64,000 nt of DNA from CAZAQS01 sp046485135 (GCA_046485135.1 JAWOHN010000118.1:11935-75934), one strand, 5' to 3'. Shown: positions 17,753 through 25,869, numbered from the stretch's first letter. The notes: generated by a model not told the origin, from the letters alone. Made by a program: numbers and translations.

Positions 17753-18646
17753 ATGATTGAACCGACTGATCGGACCCATGCTCAGGAGGGCGACCTAGCC
17801 CTCCTGGCTGGTCCTCGACAAAAGCATTTCATCATCCGTCTGACTCCTGGGGAAGCCTTGGAAACCCATCGCGGCATCCTAAAGCATGACGACTTGATCG
17901 GTTTGCCATGGGGCAGCATGGTATATAGCCATTTGGGGCGCACTTTTGTGCTTTTAATCCCTTCACTGACCGATCTACTTCAGAATACCAAGCGTAATAC
18001 GCAGATCATGTACGCCAAGGACATTGGTTTCATCATCATGATGATGAATATCGGTCCAGGGCAGCATATATTGGAAGCAGGCACAGGCTCAGGTGCTTTG
18101 ACCACCGCTCTAGCCAGTATGGTTGGGCCGTATGGACATGTGACCACCTATGAAGCGCGGCCCGAGATGCAAAAGCTAGCCCAGAAAAATATCCGCCGGT
18201 TAGGTTTGGATGATCGAGTGACCTTCAAACTCAGGAATATTACAGAAGGATTTGACGAGCAGGGAGTGAACGCCATCTTTCTTGACCTGCCCAACCCATA
18301 CGATTTCATCGATCAGGTGCGCAGCGCATTAAAACCGGGTGGTTTTTTTGGAACAATCCTACCCACCACCAACCAGGTCACGCGGTTACTTAGCGCCTTG
18401 CAACGCGGAAATTTCGTCTTTATCGAAGTTTGCGAAATCATGCTGCGCTACTACCAAGCCATCCCGGAAAAGCTTCGCCCAACCGATCGTATGGTAGCGC
18501 ACACCGGCTACTTAATCTTCGGGCGTCCCATCTTGCCCCCAAATCAGGATGTGAATTTTGGTGAAGTCGAGCAAATGTCAGAAGCCGATGAAACAAATAC
18601 GGTTAGTGACCGTGCTTTTGGGGAATCCGGCCAGGTGGAGGATTAA
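17753..18646 (+). CDS. trmI: tRNA (adenine-58-N1)-methyltransferase TrmI
   Basis: 297 residues from ATG 17753, the common length for bacterial/archaeal TrmI. The N-terminal domain has GDLALLAGPRQKHFIIRL and the linker HDDLIGLPWGS; the catalytic domain has motif I LEAGTGSGALTTALA and NAIFLDLPNPYDFI, the NPP-like catalytic region. TrmI tetramers make m1A58 in the T loop of tRNA. The frame is open to 17645 but that overlaps the peptidase; the chosen start suits the domain start. A short acidic C-terminal tail (residues 275-297) is extra. 2 bp separate it from the zinc-ribbon gene. Confidence 0.92.
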   Translation: MIEPTDRTHAQEGDLALLAGPRQKHFIIRLTPGEALETHRGILKHDDLIGLPWGSMVYSHLGRTFVLLIPSLTDLLQNTKRNTQIMYAKDIGFIIMMMNIGPGQHILEAGTGSGALTTALASMVGPYGHVTTYEARPEMQKLAQKNIRRLGLDDRVTFKLRNITEGFDEQGVNAIFLDLPNPYDFIDQVRSALKPGGFFGTILPTTNQVTRLLSALQRGNFVFIEVCEIMLRYYQAIPEKLRPTDRMVAHTGYLIFGRPILPPNQDVNFGEVEQMSEADETNTVSDRAFGESGQVED

Positions 18647-18648
18647 CC

Positions 18649-19221
18649 ATGCCACCCAGACGTCCACCCCGGCGGGGTAAAAAGCACGGGTCATCTGACG
18701 CGCCGGCATTAGCAGGTATAGCCTTGAAAGATGTCCGCCGGGCGCACAGCCTGGTTGAGAGGGGTGATCATGCCAATGCCGCCCAACTCTTTGAGCGCCA
18801 GGCCCGTGATGCCGCTGATCGGGGTATTTACCTACCGGCTGCACATTTATACCTGCAAGCCGGGCGGGCTAGGTTACTGGCTGGAGAATCTGCAGCCAGC
18901 GAGCAGATGCTTCATCAAGGTTTGGGAATTTTAGCAGACTACTTGAACCCTCGCCGGCTGGCCTTAAGCAGCGAACAATTATTTGACGACCTGCTCAATA
19001 TGGGGCAAAGCCAGTTGGCTGCGGCTTTGCGCAAATGGTTTGAGCAAACCTTGGAGAAAAACCAAACCCTTCCGGTTGGCGGAGCGGGCGATCATCCAGT
19101 TCGGATCAGGCTTTCCATTCAATGCCCCCGCTGTAATGCAATCTTGAGACCTGCTGATCTTGAAGCTTGGGACTCCACTCAGGATATTTGCGTTTATTGC
19201 GGTAGCCTGGTTGGCAAATAA
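18649..19221 (+). CDS. Helical-repeat protein with C-terminal zinc ribbon
   Basis: 190 residues. It starts with a very basic tail (PPRRPPRRGKKHG), then TPR-like alpha-helical segments (about 25-130, e.g. RGDHANAAQLFERQARDAAD), and ends with a zinc ribbon CPRCNAIL ... CVYCGSLVG (CxxC x about 23 CxxC). No enzyme motif. The basic start suggests nucleic acid binding (inference). It is tightly packed between trmI (2 bp) and a Nudix hydrolase (3 bp), so a role in RNA metabolism or quality control is possible. I do not recognise a named family. Confidence 0.7.
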   Translation: MPPRRPPRRGKKHGSSDAPALAGIALKDVRRAHSLVERGDHANAAQLFERQARDAADRGIYLPAAHLYLQAGRARLLAGESAASEQMLHQGLGILADYLNPRRLALSSEQLFDDLLNMGQSQLAAALRKWFEQTLEKNQTLPVGGAGDHPVRIRLSIQCPRCNAILRPADLEAWDSTQDICVYCGSLVGK

Positions 19222-19224
19222 GGT

Positions 19225-19866
19225 ATGGCTCGATTGCCTTTTCTAGACCTTTCGGAAGCCGAAATTTCCCGCCGACTGGCCATCGCGGAGGCAACCTACC
19301 GGCCACCTAAAACCGGGTTGGATGATTTCTTAAGATCAGGGGTGTTTACCGAATCCCCTCGACCGGCAGCTGTGTTGATTCCCTTTACCAAAATTGATAA
19401 TCGCTGGCATGTCCTTTTTACGCGCAGGAATGATGACCTACCTGAGCACAGTGGGCAAGTTGCTTTTCCTGGCGGTAGAGCCGATCCCGCAGACTCAACC
19501 CCTGAAGAAACTGCCTTGCGAGAGACTTACGAAGAAATCGGTCTGAAACCCAACAGCGTGCGCATCCTTGGTCAAATGAAAAACTTTTTGACCATAACGA
19601 ACTACGAAGTTAAGCCTGTGGTAGGCAGCATACCCTGGCCTTTTCCAATCCGCCTTGCCCGGGTGGAGGTCAGCCGGGTCTTCACCATCCCATTTGAGTG
19701 GCTGGCAAATCCATCGAACCACGAGGTGCAGCAAAGGAGCTTGCCCGCTCCACACCCTCCCATTCCTGTAATTTACTTCAAATCCTACGATGGAGAAGTG
19801 CTCTGGGGAGTAAGCGCTTACATCATGATCAATTTGCTCGAAATATTGGTGGGCAGAAACAACTAG
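19225..19866 (+). CDS. Nudix hydrolase, CoA-pyrophosphatase type
   Basis: 213 residues. The Nudix box is GGRADPADSTPEETALRETY followed by EEIGL, matching the G-x5-E-x7-R-E-U-x-E-E-x-G-U rule, and the preceding VAFPGG with DPADSTPEETALRE is the pattern of the NudL/PCD1-like CoA diphosphatases. It would cleave CoA or acyl-CoA to phosphopantetheine and 3',5'-ADP. Last gene of the S9 peptidase-trmI run; a terminator follows. Confidence 0.87.
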   Translation: MARLPFLDLSEAEISRRLAIAEATYRPPKTGLDDFLRSGVFTESPRPAAVLIPFTKIDNRWHVLFTRRNDDLPEHSGQVAFPGGRADPADSTPEETALRETYEEIGLKPNSVRILGQMKNFLTITNYEVKPVVGSIPWPFPIRLARVEVSRVFTIPFEWLANPSNHEVQQRSLPAPHPPIPVIYFKSYDGEVLWGVSAYIMINLLEILVGRNN

Positions 19867-19909
19867 GTTCAAATTCTGCCGGGGTTAAACCCTTATCCCA
19901 AGAATTAAA

Positions 19910-19941
19910 AGAGCGGTGTACACCAGGGCGCACACCGCTCT
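19910..19941. terminator. Hairpin terminator between the Nudix gene and rplY
   Basis: AGAGCGGTGT (19910-19919) pairs with ACACCGCTCT (19932-19941); 10-bp stem, 12-nt loop. It lies between convergent genes and probably serves both. Confidence 0.75.
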
Positions 19942-19961
19942 CATGTTATTCTGGTAAGGAA

Positions 19962-20618
19962 CTACTCTTCTTTTTCGTCTTCGTCGCGCTTACCGCGCTC
20001 GATCACTTCTGGTTCTCCCAACTCACCTTCTTCCTCAACTTCGGCTTCCTCGAGAATTTCCTCAGCAGCCGGGGCGGTAATCACAAACAGGGTTTCCTCT
20101 GGGTCTTCCAAGATTTCCACGTTAGCAGGGGGGGTGACATCTTTTACATAAATGGCATCACCAATCTTCTCCAGGCCCGAAATATCAACAACGATCTTCT
20201 CAGGCAAGTCCTGAGGATAACATTCCACCCGCAACTCTTCCAGTCCGGTCATCAAGATGCCTTCTTCATTATCCACGACTGGAGAGATACCAGTGGCTTC
20301 CAACGACACCCCTGTGCGCAGTTTCTCGGTTCTGGAAACAACCTGGAAATCAACATGGTTCAGGGTGCCCATCAGGAAGTTGCGCTGCCGGTCCCGAACC
20401 AGAGCCAGATGGCGTTCTCCATCCACATCAAGTGTGACCAAGGCTGAACTAGAGATGCTGCCGAGGGTGCGACCAGCCTCGCGGGCATTGAGGAGTATCG
20501 GGGTGGGCTTAATACCTGAACCATAAATAACAGCAGGCAATCCGCCGGCGCGCCTGAGAGCCTTTACCTGCTTCCCGATCACGGCGCGTTTCTGAGCTGT
20601 AATAATAATTTCTTCCAT
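19962..20618 (-). CDS. rplY: 50S ribosomal protein L25, CTC (long) form
   Basis: 218 residues from ATG 20618, which has AAGGAAGG 5 bp upstream; nine further codons are open upstream but overlap the leader. The N-terminal L25 domain has AQKRAVIGKQVKALRRAG and LPAVIYGSG; the C-terminal TL5/CTC beta-domain follows (about 95-185, e.g. PVVDNEEGILMTGLEELRVE), then an acidic tail rich in Glu (185-218, VEEEGELGEPE). L25 binds 5S rRNA in the large subunit. The acidic tail is common in the long form. Preceded by a leader of about 175 nt with two hairpins. Confidence 0.95.
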   Translation of the reverse strand: MEEIIITAQKRAVIGKQVKALRRAGGLPAVIYGSGIKPTPILLNAREAGRTLGSISSSALVTLDVDGERHLALVRDRQRNFLMGTLNHVDFQVVSRTEKLRTGVSLEATGISPVVDNEEGILMTGLEELRVECYPQDLPEKIVVDISGLEKIGDAIYVKDVTPPANVEILEDPEETLFVITAPAAEEILEEAEVEEEGELGEPEVIERGKRDEDEKEE

Positions 20619-20792
20619 TTCATCCTTCCTTGAAGCGCCTCTCACCTGCCGGGGAATCTCCGCAATTCGCAGGTTACCTTCACTTCTTCGGCTAATTCCG
20701 GCTTCTGCCGGGAGAAATTTTCAGCCGCTTGACAGCGGCTGCTTGATGTAAAAAGATGCTGGGGAAAGCAACCCTTTTCCATCCCAAACACG
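20619..20792 (-). promoter_or_regulatory. Structured 5' leader of rplY
   Basis: Between the promoter and the rplY start there is about 175 nt of leader. It contains an 8-bp hairpin (20722-20741, loop of 4) and a second hairpin CCGGC-loop-GCCGG (20698-20711) in quick succession, then a GC-rich stretch. Long leaders with stacked hairpins are typical of ribosomal protein autoregulation; I cannot match it to a named leader family. Confidence 0.45.
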
Positions 20793-20798
20793 CCCCAC

Positions 20799-20827
20799 AT
20801 TTTAGCCGTATTACCATCTTCCGTCAA
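20799..20827 (-). promoter_or_regulatory. Promoter of rplY
   Basis: On the minus strand TTGACG (20822-20827), 17-bp spacer, TAAAAT (20799-20804). Near-consensus. Confidence 0.7.
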
Positions 20828-20830
20828 TAC

Positions 20831-21026
20831 TTGGATGGTGTTTGCTTTGGGGCATCATTTGTAAGTTACAATATCTAAGCCTGCTCAGTCAATTGGTGGG
20901 AAATGGCTGAAATACGGGTGTTTGGGACGGCTGCGCTGCACAATACCCAATTTTCAGACCAAACCCGGTTAATTACATAGCTACCGCTTTGGCCTGAGCA
21001 GCAAAAATTTTAGAATTGGAGGCTGA
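20831..21026. other. Intergenic region before the metallo-hydrolase gene
   Basis: About 200 bp between the rplY promoter and the plus-strand hydrolase gene. Apart from a GGAGG ribosome site just before 21027 I see no clear signal or open frame. Confidence 0.4.
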
Positions 21027-21950
21027 ATGACTAAATCGAACATACAGACCATCGACTTAAAATTCCAGGGGCTGGAAGGTTCTATCGCAGTCTATTTGAT
21101 CCCCCACAAAGGCGGCGCCGTTTTGATCGAGAGTGGGCCGGGCTCAACCCAAACAAGCCTAATAGCAGGCCTGGCAAAATATGGCTTTCAGCCCAAAGAC
21201 ATCACCGATGTATTGCTCACTCATATTCACCTGGACCACGCTGGTGCGGCTGGCTGGCTTTCGCGTCAGGGTGCACGCATCCATGTACACCCGGTCGGGG
21301 CGCCCCACCTGCTCAATCCTGAAAAGCTCCTCTCAAGCGCGAGGCGCATCTACGGGGACATGATGGACAGTCTATGGGGTCAATTTCTTCCAGTAATACC
21401 TGAGAATTTGTCCGTCCCAAAAGACGGCCAGGCGGTGGAAATCAATGGGCTTTCTTTCCTACCAGTGGATACACCTGGACACGCGTTTCACCATTACGCC
21501 TATATATTCGAAGACATCTGCTTCAGCGGCGACATCGGCGGGATCCGGTTGGGAGGGATTCCGCATATTCGCATTCCGATGCCTCCCCCTGAATTCCATC
21601 TGGAGAAGTGGCGAGAGAGCCTGGACCGCCTGCGAAAGCTCAAATTCTCTCGCATTGCACCCACCCATTTCGGCATTTATGATGATGCTGAATGGCACTT
21701 AATTGCCCTGGAAGGAGCCATCGATGAGGCTGAGCGGTGGACCGAGAGGGTGATGCCTTTAAACCCATCCTTGGATGAGCTGCGCAAAAACTTTGTTGAA
21801 TGGACAGAGCAACTCAACCTAGAACAAGGCCTGGATTCAATGCAGATTAAGCTACATGAAGCAGCCAACCCATCTTTCATGTCCGCTGATGGAATTCATC
21901 GCTATTGGCATAAGTTTCGCCTGCCAGAAAAAGAAGCTCCGCAGGAATAA
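21027..21950 (+). CDS. Metallo-beta-lactamase-fold hydrolase
   Basis: 307 residues. Metal motif THIHLDHAGAAG (HxHxDH), third ligand histidine in VDTPGHAFHHY, aspartate in CFSGDIGG and a late histidine in APTHFG, i.e. the full glyoxalase II-like set. N-terminal YLIPHKGGAVLIESGPG is the usual first strand pair. Members hydrolyse thioesters, lactones or related bonds; the specific substrate is unknown. It has a GGAGG site 4 bp before ATG. The next gene is the 47-residue zinc-ribbon protein 52 bp downstream. Confidence 0.88.
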   Translation: MTKSNIQTIDLKFQGLEGSIAVYLIPHKGGAVLIESGPGSTQTSLIAGLAKYGFQPKDITDVLLTHIHLDHAGAAGWLSRQGARIHVHPVGAPHLLNPEKLLSSARRIYGDMMDSLWGQFLPVIPENLSVPKDGQAVEINGLSFLPVDTPGHAFHHYAYIFEDICFSGDIGGIRLGGIPHIRIPMPPPEFHLEKWRESLDRLRKLKFSRIAPTHFGIYDDAEWHLIALEGAIDEAERWTERVMPLNPSLDELRKNFVEWTEQLNLEQGLDSMQIKLHEAANPSFMSADGIHRYWHKFRLPEKEAPQE

Positions 21951-22002
21951 CGGTATGCCTGGATGGGGGAGCGAGGCCGACTCTGTTTAGGAGAAAACTG
22001 AC

Positions 22003-22146
22003 TTGAGCGATATATCTGACAAGCCCAAACACGATGGTTTTCCCGTCGATCTGGAAGAATGCCCACGCTGTGGTCAGAAAATCGATGATATCCTGTGGGG
22101 GCAAACAAATTGTCCGCGCTGTGGGTTGCACTTTGAGTGCTGCTGA
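22003..22146 (+). CDS. 47-residue zinc-ribbon protein coupled to the sirtuin
   Basis: TTG start at 22003 with AGGAGA about 8 bp upstream. The product contains ECPRCGQKIDDILWGQ followed by CPRCGLHFECC: two CPRCG knuckles 15-17 residues apart plus a terminal Cys-Cys, so it should bind zinc. Its TGA overlaps the ATG of the sirtuin gene (TGATG, 22144-22148), which indicates translational coupling. Too short for most gene callers. I do not recognise the family; it could be a partner or zinc-ribbon adaptor of the deacylase (inference). Confidence 0.7.
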   Translation: MSDISDKPKHDGFPVDLEECPRCGQKIDDILWGQTNCPRCGLHFECC

Positions 22147-22895
22147 TGAGCAAGCCACTCGTTGAGATACCTGCAGAATTGGCCAACATTCTGCGCCGTG
22201 CACAGCGGCTGACTGTGCTTACGGGAGCAGGCATATCAGCAGAGAGCGGGGTGCCGACATTTCGAGAAGCGCAAACGGGATTGTGGGCGCGCTTCCGTCC
22301 AGAGGAGCTGGCCACCCCGGCGGCCTACCAACGCGATCCGCGCCTGGTATGGGAATGGTATGCCTGGCGCAGGGAGCTAACTGCCAAAGCTCAACCCAAC
22401 CCGGGACATCTGGCTCTAGCAGAGATTGAGCGGCATATCCCGCACTTTTCACTGATCACGCAAAATGTCGATGGGCTCCACCAGCGAGCCGGCAGCCGGC
22501 AGGTGTTGGAGTTGCACGGCAATATCCAGCGGGTTAAGTGCATGGATGGAAACCATCTGGTAGAGAACTGGGAAGATAGCGTCGAAATCCCACCGCGATG
22601 TCCGCTATGTGGCAGTTTGCTACGACCAGATGTGGTCTGGTTTGGTGAAAATCTGCCTGTGAAAGCACTGCAAGCTGCATGGGATGCAGCCGAAACTGCA
22701 GATATCTTTCTCTCCATTGGAACATCGACCCAGGTCGAACCGGCTGCTTCACTACCCTTCGCCGCCAAACGATGTGGGGCGGTCATAGTAGAGGTGAACC
22801 CACAAGAGACTCCCCTGACAAAATCGGCACAATATTCATTGCGGGGCCGATCTGGAGTCGTCCTGCCAGCTCTTGTACAGCCAACCTGGGGCTAA
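22146..22895 (+). CDS. NAD-dependent protein deacylase, sirtuin (class III-like)
   Basis: 249 residues. NAD-binding GAGISAESGVPTFR, ribose pocket TQNVDGLHQRAG, catalytic His in LELHGNIQ, and a zinc site CPLCGSLLRPDVVWFGE. The YxxR motif (WYAWRRELTAK) is the signature of class III sirtuins such as CobB and SIRT5, which remove succinyl and malonyl groups from lysine. The first half of the zinc site is CMDGNH rather than CxxC, so one ligand may be histidine. The usual PDFR is PTFR. Start ATG 22146 overlaps the stop of the zinc-ribbon gene. A second sirtuin of another class is at 44388. Confidence 0.92.
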   Translation: MSKPLVEIPAELANILRRAQRLTVLTGAGISAESGVPTFREAQTGLWARFRPEELATPAAYQRDPRLVWEWYAWRRELTAKAQPNPGHLALAEIERHIPHFSLITQNVDGLHQRAGSRQVLELHGNIQRVKCMDGNHLVENWEDSVEIPPRCPLCGSLLRPDVVWFGENLPVKALQAAWDAAETADIFLSIGTSTQVEPAASLPFAAKRCGAVIVEVNPQETPLTKSAQYSLRGRSGVVLPALVQPTWG

Positions 22896-23010
22896 GCTGG
22901 TTCTGCAAAGCAGTATCGCTGCAGACAATGCTGGAGAACCTGAAAAGAGCTGTCTTCCAAAGCAAGCCAATTGTCTGTTTAAGAGAAGGGTCATGTGTTC
23001 CTAGAAAGTT

Positions 23011-23055
23011 AGGGTCATATGACCCTTATGCATTCAGGCATCATTCTGTTATATT
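23011..23055 (+). promoter_or_regulatory. 16-bp perfect palindrome and promoter of the doxX gene
   Basis: AGGGTCATATGACCCT at 23011-23026 is a perfect palindrome. A half site, AGGGTCAT, is at 22987-22994. A -10 candidate TATATT lies at 23050-23055 with a poor -35 (TATGCA, 23027-23032). The palindrome centre is near -43 relative to the expected start, where class II activators bind. Likely an activator-controlled promoter. Confidence 0.55.
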
Positions 23056-23106
23056 AATAACGTGCGAACAAAAAATTTAGCAGGTAATTTACCAAAGGAG
23101 TTAAAA

Positions 23107-23724
23107 ATGTCCAAGATTGTTACTCGTACAGGTCATGTCATTCAAGATCCGCCCCTCGTCCACAAGCTTCTAAATGATCCCCGTGCAAGTTGGTTGTGGT
23201 TTGTCTTGCGGGTGTGGTTGGGCTGGCAGTGGTTTAGCTCAGCCCAAGGCAAGCTAACCAATCCGGCGTGGACACAAACCGGCGAGGCCCTGAGGGGTTT
23301 CTGGACCAACGCGGTGATGGTACCAGAAAGTGGGCGGCCTCCAATTGCCTTTGATTGGTATCGCGGCTTCCTGCAGAGCATGTTGGATGCACAGGCCTAC
23401 ACTTGGTTTGCCAAGCTGGTGGTGGCCGGCGAGCTTCTGGTTGGCATCGCCCTGATCCTGGGCGCCTTCACCGGCATTGCAGCCTTCTTCGGCGGCTTTA
23501 TGAACTGGAACTTCATGATGGCCGGTTCAGCCAGCACCAATCCGATGTTGTTCGTGATTGCGCTCGGCTTGATTATGGCCTGGAAAGTTGCTGGATATGT
23601 CGGCGCTGATTACTTCTTACTACGCTGGATCGGGACACCCTGGCAGCCTGGAAACGCTGACAGCGCTCCCAAAGGAAAGGTTTCCCCGAGATATCCAAAC
23701 ACAGAACCAGCCCAGGGCGATTGA
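23107..23724 (+). CDS. DoxX/DoxD-family membrane protein
   Basis: 205 residues from ATG 23107, which has AAAGGAG 7 bp upstream. Four likely membrane helices (about 30-45, 100-120, 125-145, 150-170) with the DoxX-type sequence WLGWQWFSSAQGKLTNPAW and AKLVVAGELLVGIALILGAF, then GFMNWNFMMAGSASTNP. DoxX/DoxD proteins are linked to thiosulfate:quinone oxidoreductase or quinone-related redox stress; the exact role here is not known. The upstream palindrome suggests it is induced. A strong hairpin terminator follows. Confidence 0.85.
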   Translation: MSKIVTRTGHVIQDPPLVHKLLNDPRASWLWFVLRVWLGWQWFSSAQGKLTNPAWTQTGEALRGFWTNAVMVPESGRPPIAFDWYRGFLQSMLDAQAYTWFAKLVVAGELLVGIALILGAFTGIAAFFGGFMNWNFMMAGSASTNPMLFVIALGLIMAWKVAGYVGADYFLLRWIGTPWQPGNADSAPKGKVSPRYPNTEPAQGD

Positions 23725-23745
23725 GCCACACTCTCTCGAAATTCT

Positions 23746-23799
23746 AAACGAATAACATACAGAGCGGCGTGACAGCGCCGCTCTGTATGTTATTCGTTT
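23746..23799. terminator. Very long bidirectional hairpin terminator
   Basis: A perfect 24-bp inverted repeat: 23746-23769 pairs with 23776-23799, loop of 6. A-rich start and T-rich end. It lies between the convergent doxX gene and response regulator, and its right arm overlaps the last codons and stop of the regulator. Confidence 0.85.
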
Positions 23800-24449
23800 C
23801 CCACCTTATCGAACAAATGATGTTCCACTGCATAAAGGGCTAGCTCGATCCGGTTGGACAAGTCTAACTTTTCAAGGATTGTGCTGACGTAATTTCTGAC
23901 TGTCTTTTCACTCAGGTTTAAAATTTGTCCGATTTCTGCGTTGGTTTTGCCACGCGCCACTTCGGTAAGCACATCGAGCTCGCGATCCGAGAGCTGGTGA
24001 AAGGCATCTTCAACATTCTTTCTTTCAATCTCCCGCACCCGAGAGAGCAAACGGGCTGTAGTCGAGGGATCCAACAGAGCCTTACCCTGCGCTGCAGCAG
24101 TGATCGCCCGGAGTAATTCATCATTTCCAACTTGCTTGAGCACATAGCCAACCGCCCCGGCCTGGATGGCGCGCAGAACCAATTTATCGTCTGCAAATGA
24201 TGTGAGCATGACCACTTTGGTATCCGCAAAACGGTTCGATATTTCTCTGGCAGCTTCAATACCCCCCTCCCCCGGGATGCGAATATCCATCAGCACCACA
24301 TGCGGGTGGGTACGTTCGACCATCCGCAACGCTTCAGCTGCTGTGCCGGCCTCCCCAACGACCTCCATTTCAGGCTGGTCGTTGATCAGCGTCATCAAAC
24401 CTAGACGGACTATCTCATGGTCATCCACCAATGCTACACGGATTTTCAT
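23790..24449 (-). CDS. NarL/FixJ-type response regulator
   Basis: 219 residues. Receiver domain (1-120): acidic pair VDDHE, phospho-acceptor Asp in VVLMDIRIPG, Thr/Ser in VVMLTS, Lys in VLKQVG. C-terminal LuxR-type HTH (about 150-210): LSDRELDVLTEVARGKTNAEIGQILNLSEKTVRNYVS. It is the partner of the histidine kinase upstream, sharing an A of TAATG (stop/start overlap). Target genes unknown; the palindrome before doxX on the other side is a candidate site. The gene end is inside a 24-bp terminator hairpin. Confidence 0.95.
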   Translation of the reverse strand: MKIRVALVDDHEIVRLGLMTLINDQPEMEVVGEAGTAAEALRMVERTHPHVVLMDIRIPGEGGIEAAREISNRFADTKVVMLTSFADDKLVLRAIQAGAVGYVLKQVGNDELLRAITAAAQGKALLDPSTTARLLSRVREIERKNVEDAFHQLSDRELDVLTEVARGKTNAEIGQILNLSEKTVRNYVSTILEKLDLSNRIELALYAVEHHLFDKVGNE

Positions 24450-25855
24450 TATCTCTTGTCCTTCCAGGGTATATCCAGGGTAACACGGGTACCCTTCCCA
24501 TTTGCTTGAGTGAACTCGATCTCCCCCCCTAGCATGCGTGCCCGATCGCGCATATTTCGCAATCCATAGCCGACGTCCACATCTTCAGCCATCCCAATCC
24601 CGTTATCTTCAACCGTCATCAAAAATCGGTTGTCTTGCTTGTGAACAGCGATCAGCACCTGACTGGCTTGTGCGTGGCGAACGACATTAGCCAGTGCTTC
24701 GTTAACCACTGAGAGCACATGCTCTGCTTGGACAGGCGACAGGACTTCATTCTCCGGTAAATCAATCTCCAGATCTATTTCAACCAGGGATCGAAAACGA
24801 GCATCTTCGGCAAGATTTCGCAACACAATTGGGAAAGGCGCGCTTTCAGGAGAGCTTTTCAATTCCCCCAGGCTGTGACGCAAATCAGTAATAGCATCGT
24901 TCAGCACAAGCTCAGCCTTTTCCAGACGACTGAACAGGGGATCGTCCGTCTCGCTGACATGCTTTCGAGCTGACTCAATCAGCAAACCAGCGGTGTAGAC
25001 TTTCTGAATCGCACCATCGTGGATATCGCGGGCAATGCGGCTGCGTTCGGCCATCAGAATCTGCTGCTGCTCAATGGATTCAATCATCCGGGCAGTTTCT
25101 ACGTCGAACACTTCCAGGGCGCGGATGATGGCAATAACCAATCCCAGCCCGATCAAAGACCGAAATACAGGTACTGGAACAAAAAAGGCCTGCTCAAAAT
25201 TCATCGTGTTGATGATATTACCCGGGAAGAACGGCACCGGCGGCGGAATCAATCCACCAAAGAGAGCATAGAACGCGAGCATCATTCCCGCAAAACGCAG
25301 CATCTTTACAATATGAGGAACCCGCAATGGGACGATGCGGTACAGGGTATGCTTTCTGAGACCGTAAGCAGCCAGCAGCCCCCCAGGAAAACCGATAAAA
25401 TAGCGGGCCAGTGCATTGGCCGTATTATGCCAGGTGTGGAAATCGGGCAACAGCTCCGGTAAAGGAAAATAAACCAAAAAAAACCAAACTCCCAGCAGGA
25501 GAGCAGGAATTCGATGGACCCAGCGCGCCAGCCCAAGTGGCTTTAGCAGCGTCACCCCAAACTCAAACAGAAAGGCGTAAGAAACCGCCAGAAGCAGCAG
25601 GTGAATGCGATGCAGCCAAAGGATGGTATCTGGATTGGCGTAATTTTCCTGGATGGGAATAAACAGATCACCCCATTCGTTGAATGCATGGACGAATCCG
25701 AAAGCTGCCAGCCATTGCAAGCAGCGCGCCAAATCCAGGCGAGAATAATTCCTCGACTGAAGCGCAATCGCCAGACCTAATACAAAAAAGACCAGTCCGT
25801 AGGCAAAGTAAATGATGTCGCGGTTGAGCGAAAAAAATAGGCGCACAAGATCCAT
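24449..25855 (-). CDS. Membrane sensor histidine kinase, HisKA_3 type
   Basis: 468 residues. The first 240 contain about seven hydrophobic helices with short loops (e.g. IIYFAYGLVFFVLGLAIAL), a 7TM-like sensor region. Then the HisKA_3 dimerisation/phospho-acceptor box RSRIARDIHDGAIQKVYTAG and an HATPase with NEALANVVRHAQ, VEDNGIGM and YGLRNMRDRA. This is the NarX/DesK/LiaS class that pairs with LuxR-type regulators, as it does here. No ribosome site precedes the ATG; a TAAAAT -10 lies 8 bp before it, suggesting a leaderless transcript. The sensed signal is unknown. Confidence 0.93.
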   Translation of the reverse strand: MDLVRLFFSLNRDIIYFAYGLVFFVLGLAIALQSRNYSRLDLARCLQWLAAFGFVHAFNEWGDLFIPIQENYANPDTILWLHRIHLLLLAVSYAFLFEFGVTLLKPLGLARWVHRIPALLLGVWFFLVYFPLPELLPDFHTWHNTANALARYFIGFPGGLLAAYGLRKHTLYRIVPLRVPHIVKMLRFAGMMLAFYALFGGLIPPPVPFFPGNIINTMNFEQAFFVPVPVFRSLIGLGLVIAIIRALEVFDVETARMIESIEQQQILMAERSRIARDIHDGAIQKVYTAGLLIESARKHVSETDDPLFSRLEKAELVLNDAITDLRHSLGELKSSPESAPFPIVLRNLAEDARFRSLVEIDLEIDLPENEVLSPVQAEHVLSVVNEALANVVRHAQASQVLIAVHKQDNRFLMTVEDNGIGMAEDVDVGYGLRNMRDRARMLGGEIEFTQANGKGTRVTLDIPWKDKR

Positions 25856-25863
25856 TCAGGACA

Positions 25864-25869
25864 ATTTTA
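25864..25869 (-). promoter_or_regulatory. -10 element of the two-component operon
   Basis: On the minus strand TAAAAT at 25864-25869, 8 bp before the kinase start codon. The -35 region is weak. No Shine-Dalgarno sequence fits in the gap. Confidence 0.4.

Noticed and set aside
19698..20447. 249-residue plus-strand frame
   Set aside because: It lies antisense to rplY and across the Nudix gene end and a terminator; composition is unlike a protein (repeated F, H and Q runs).
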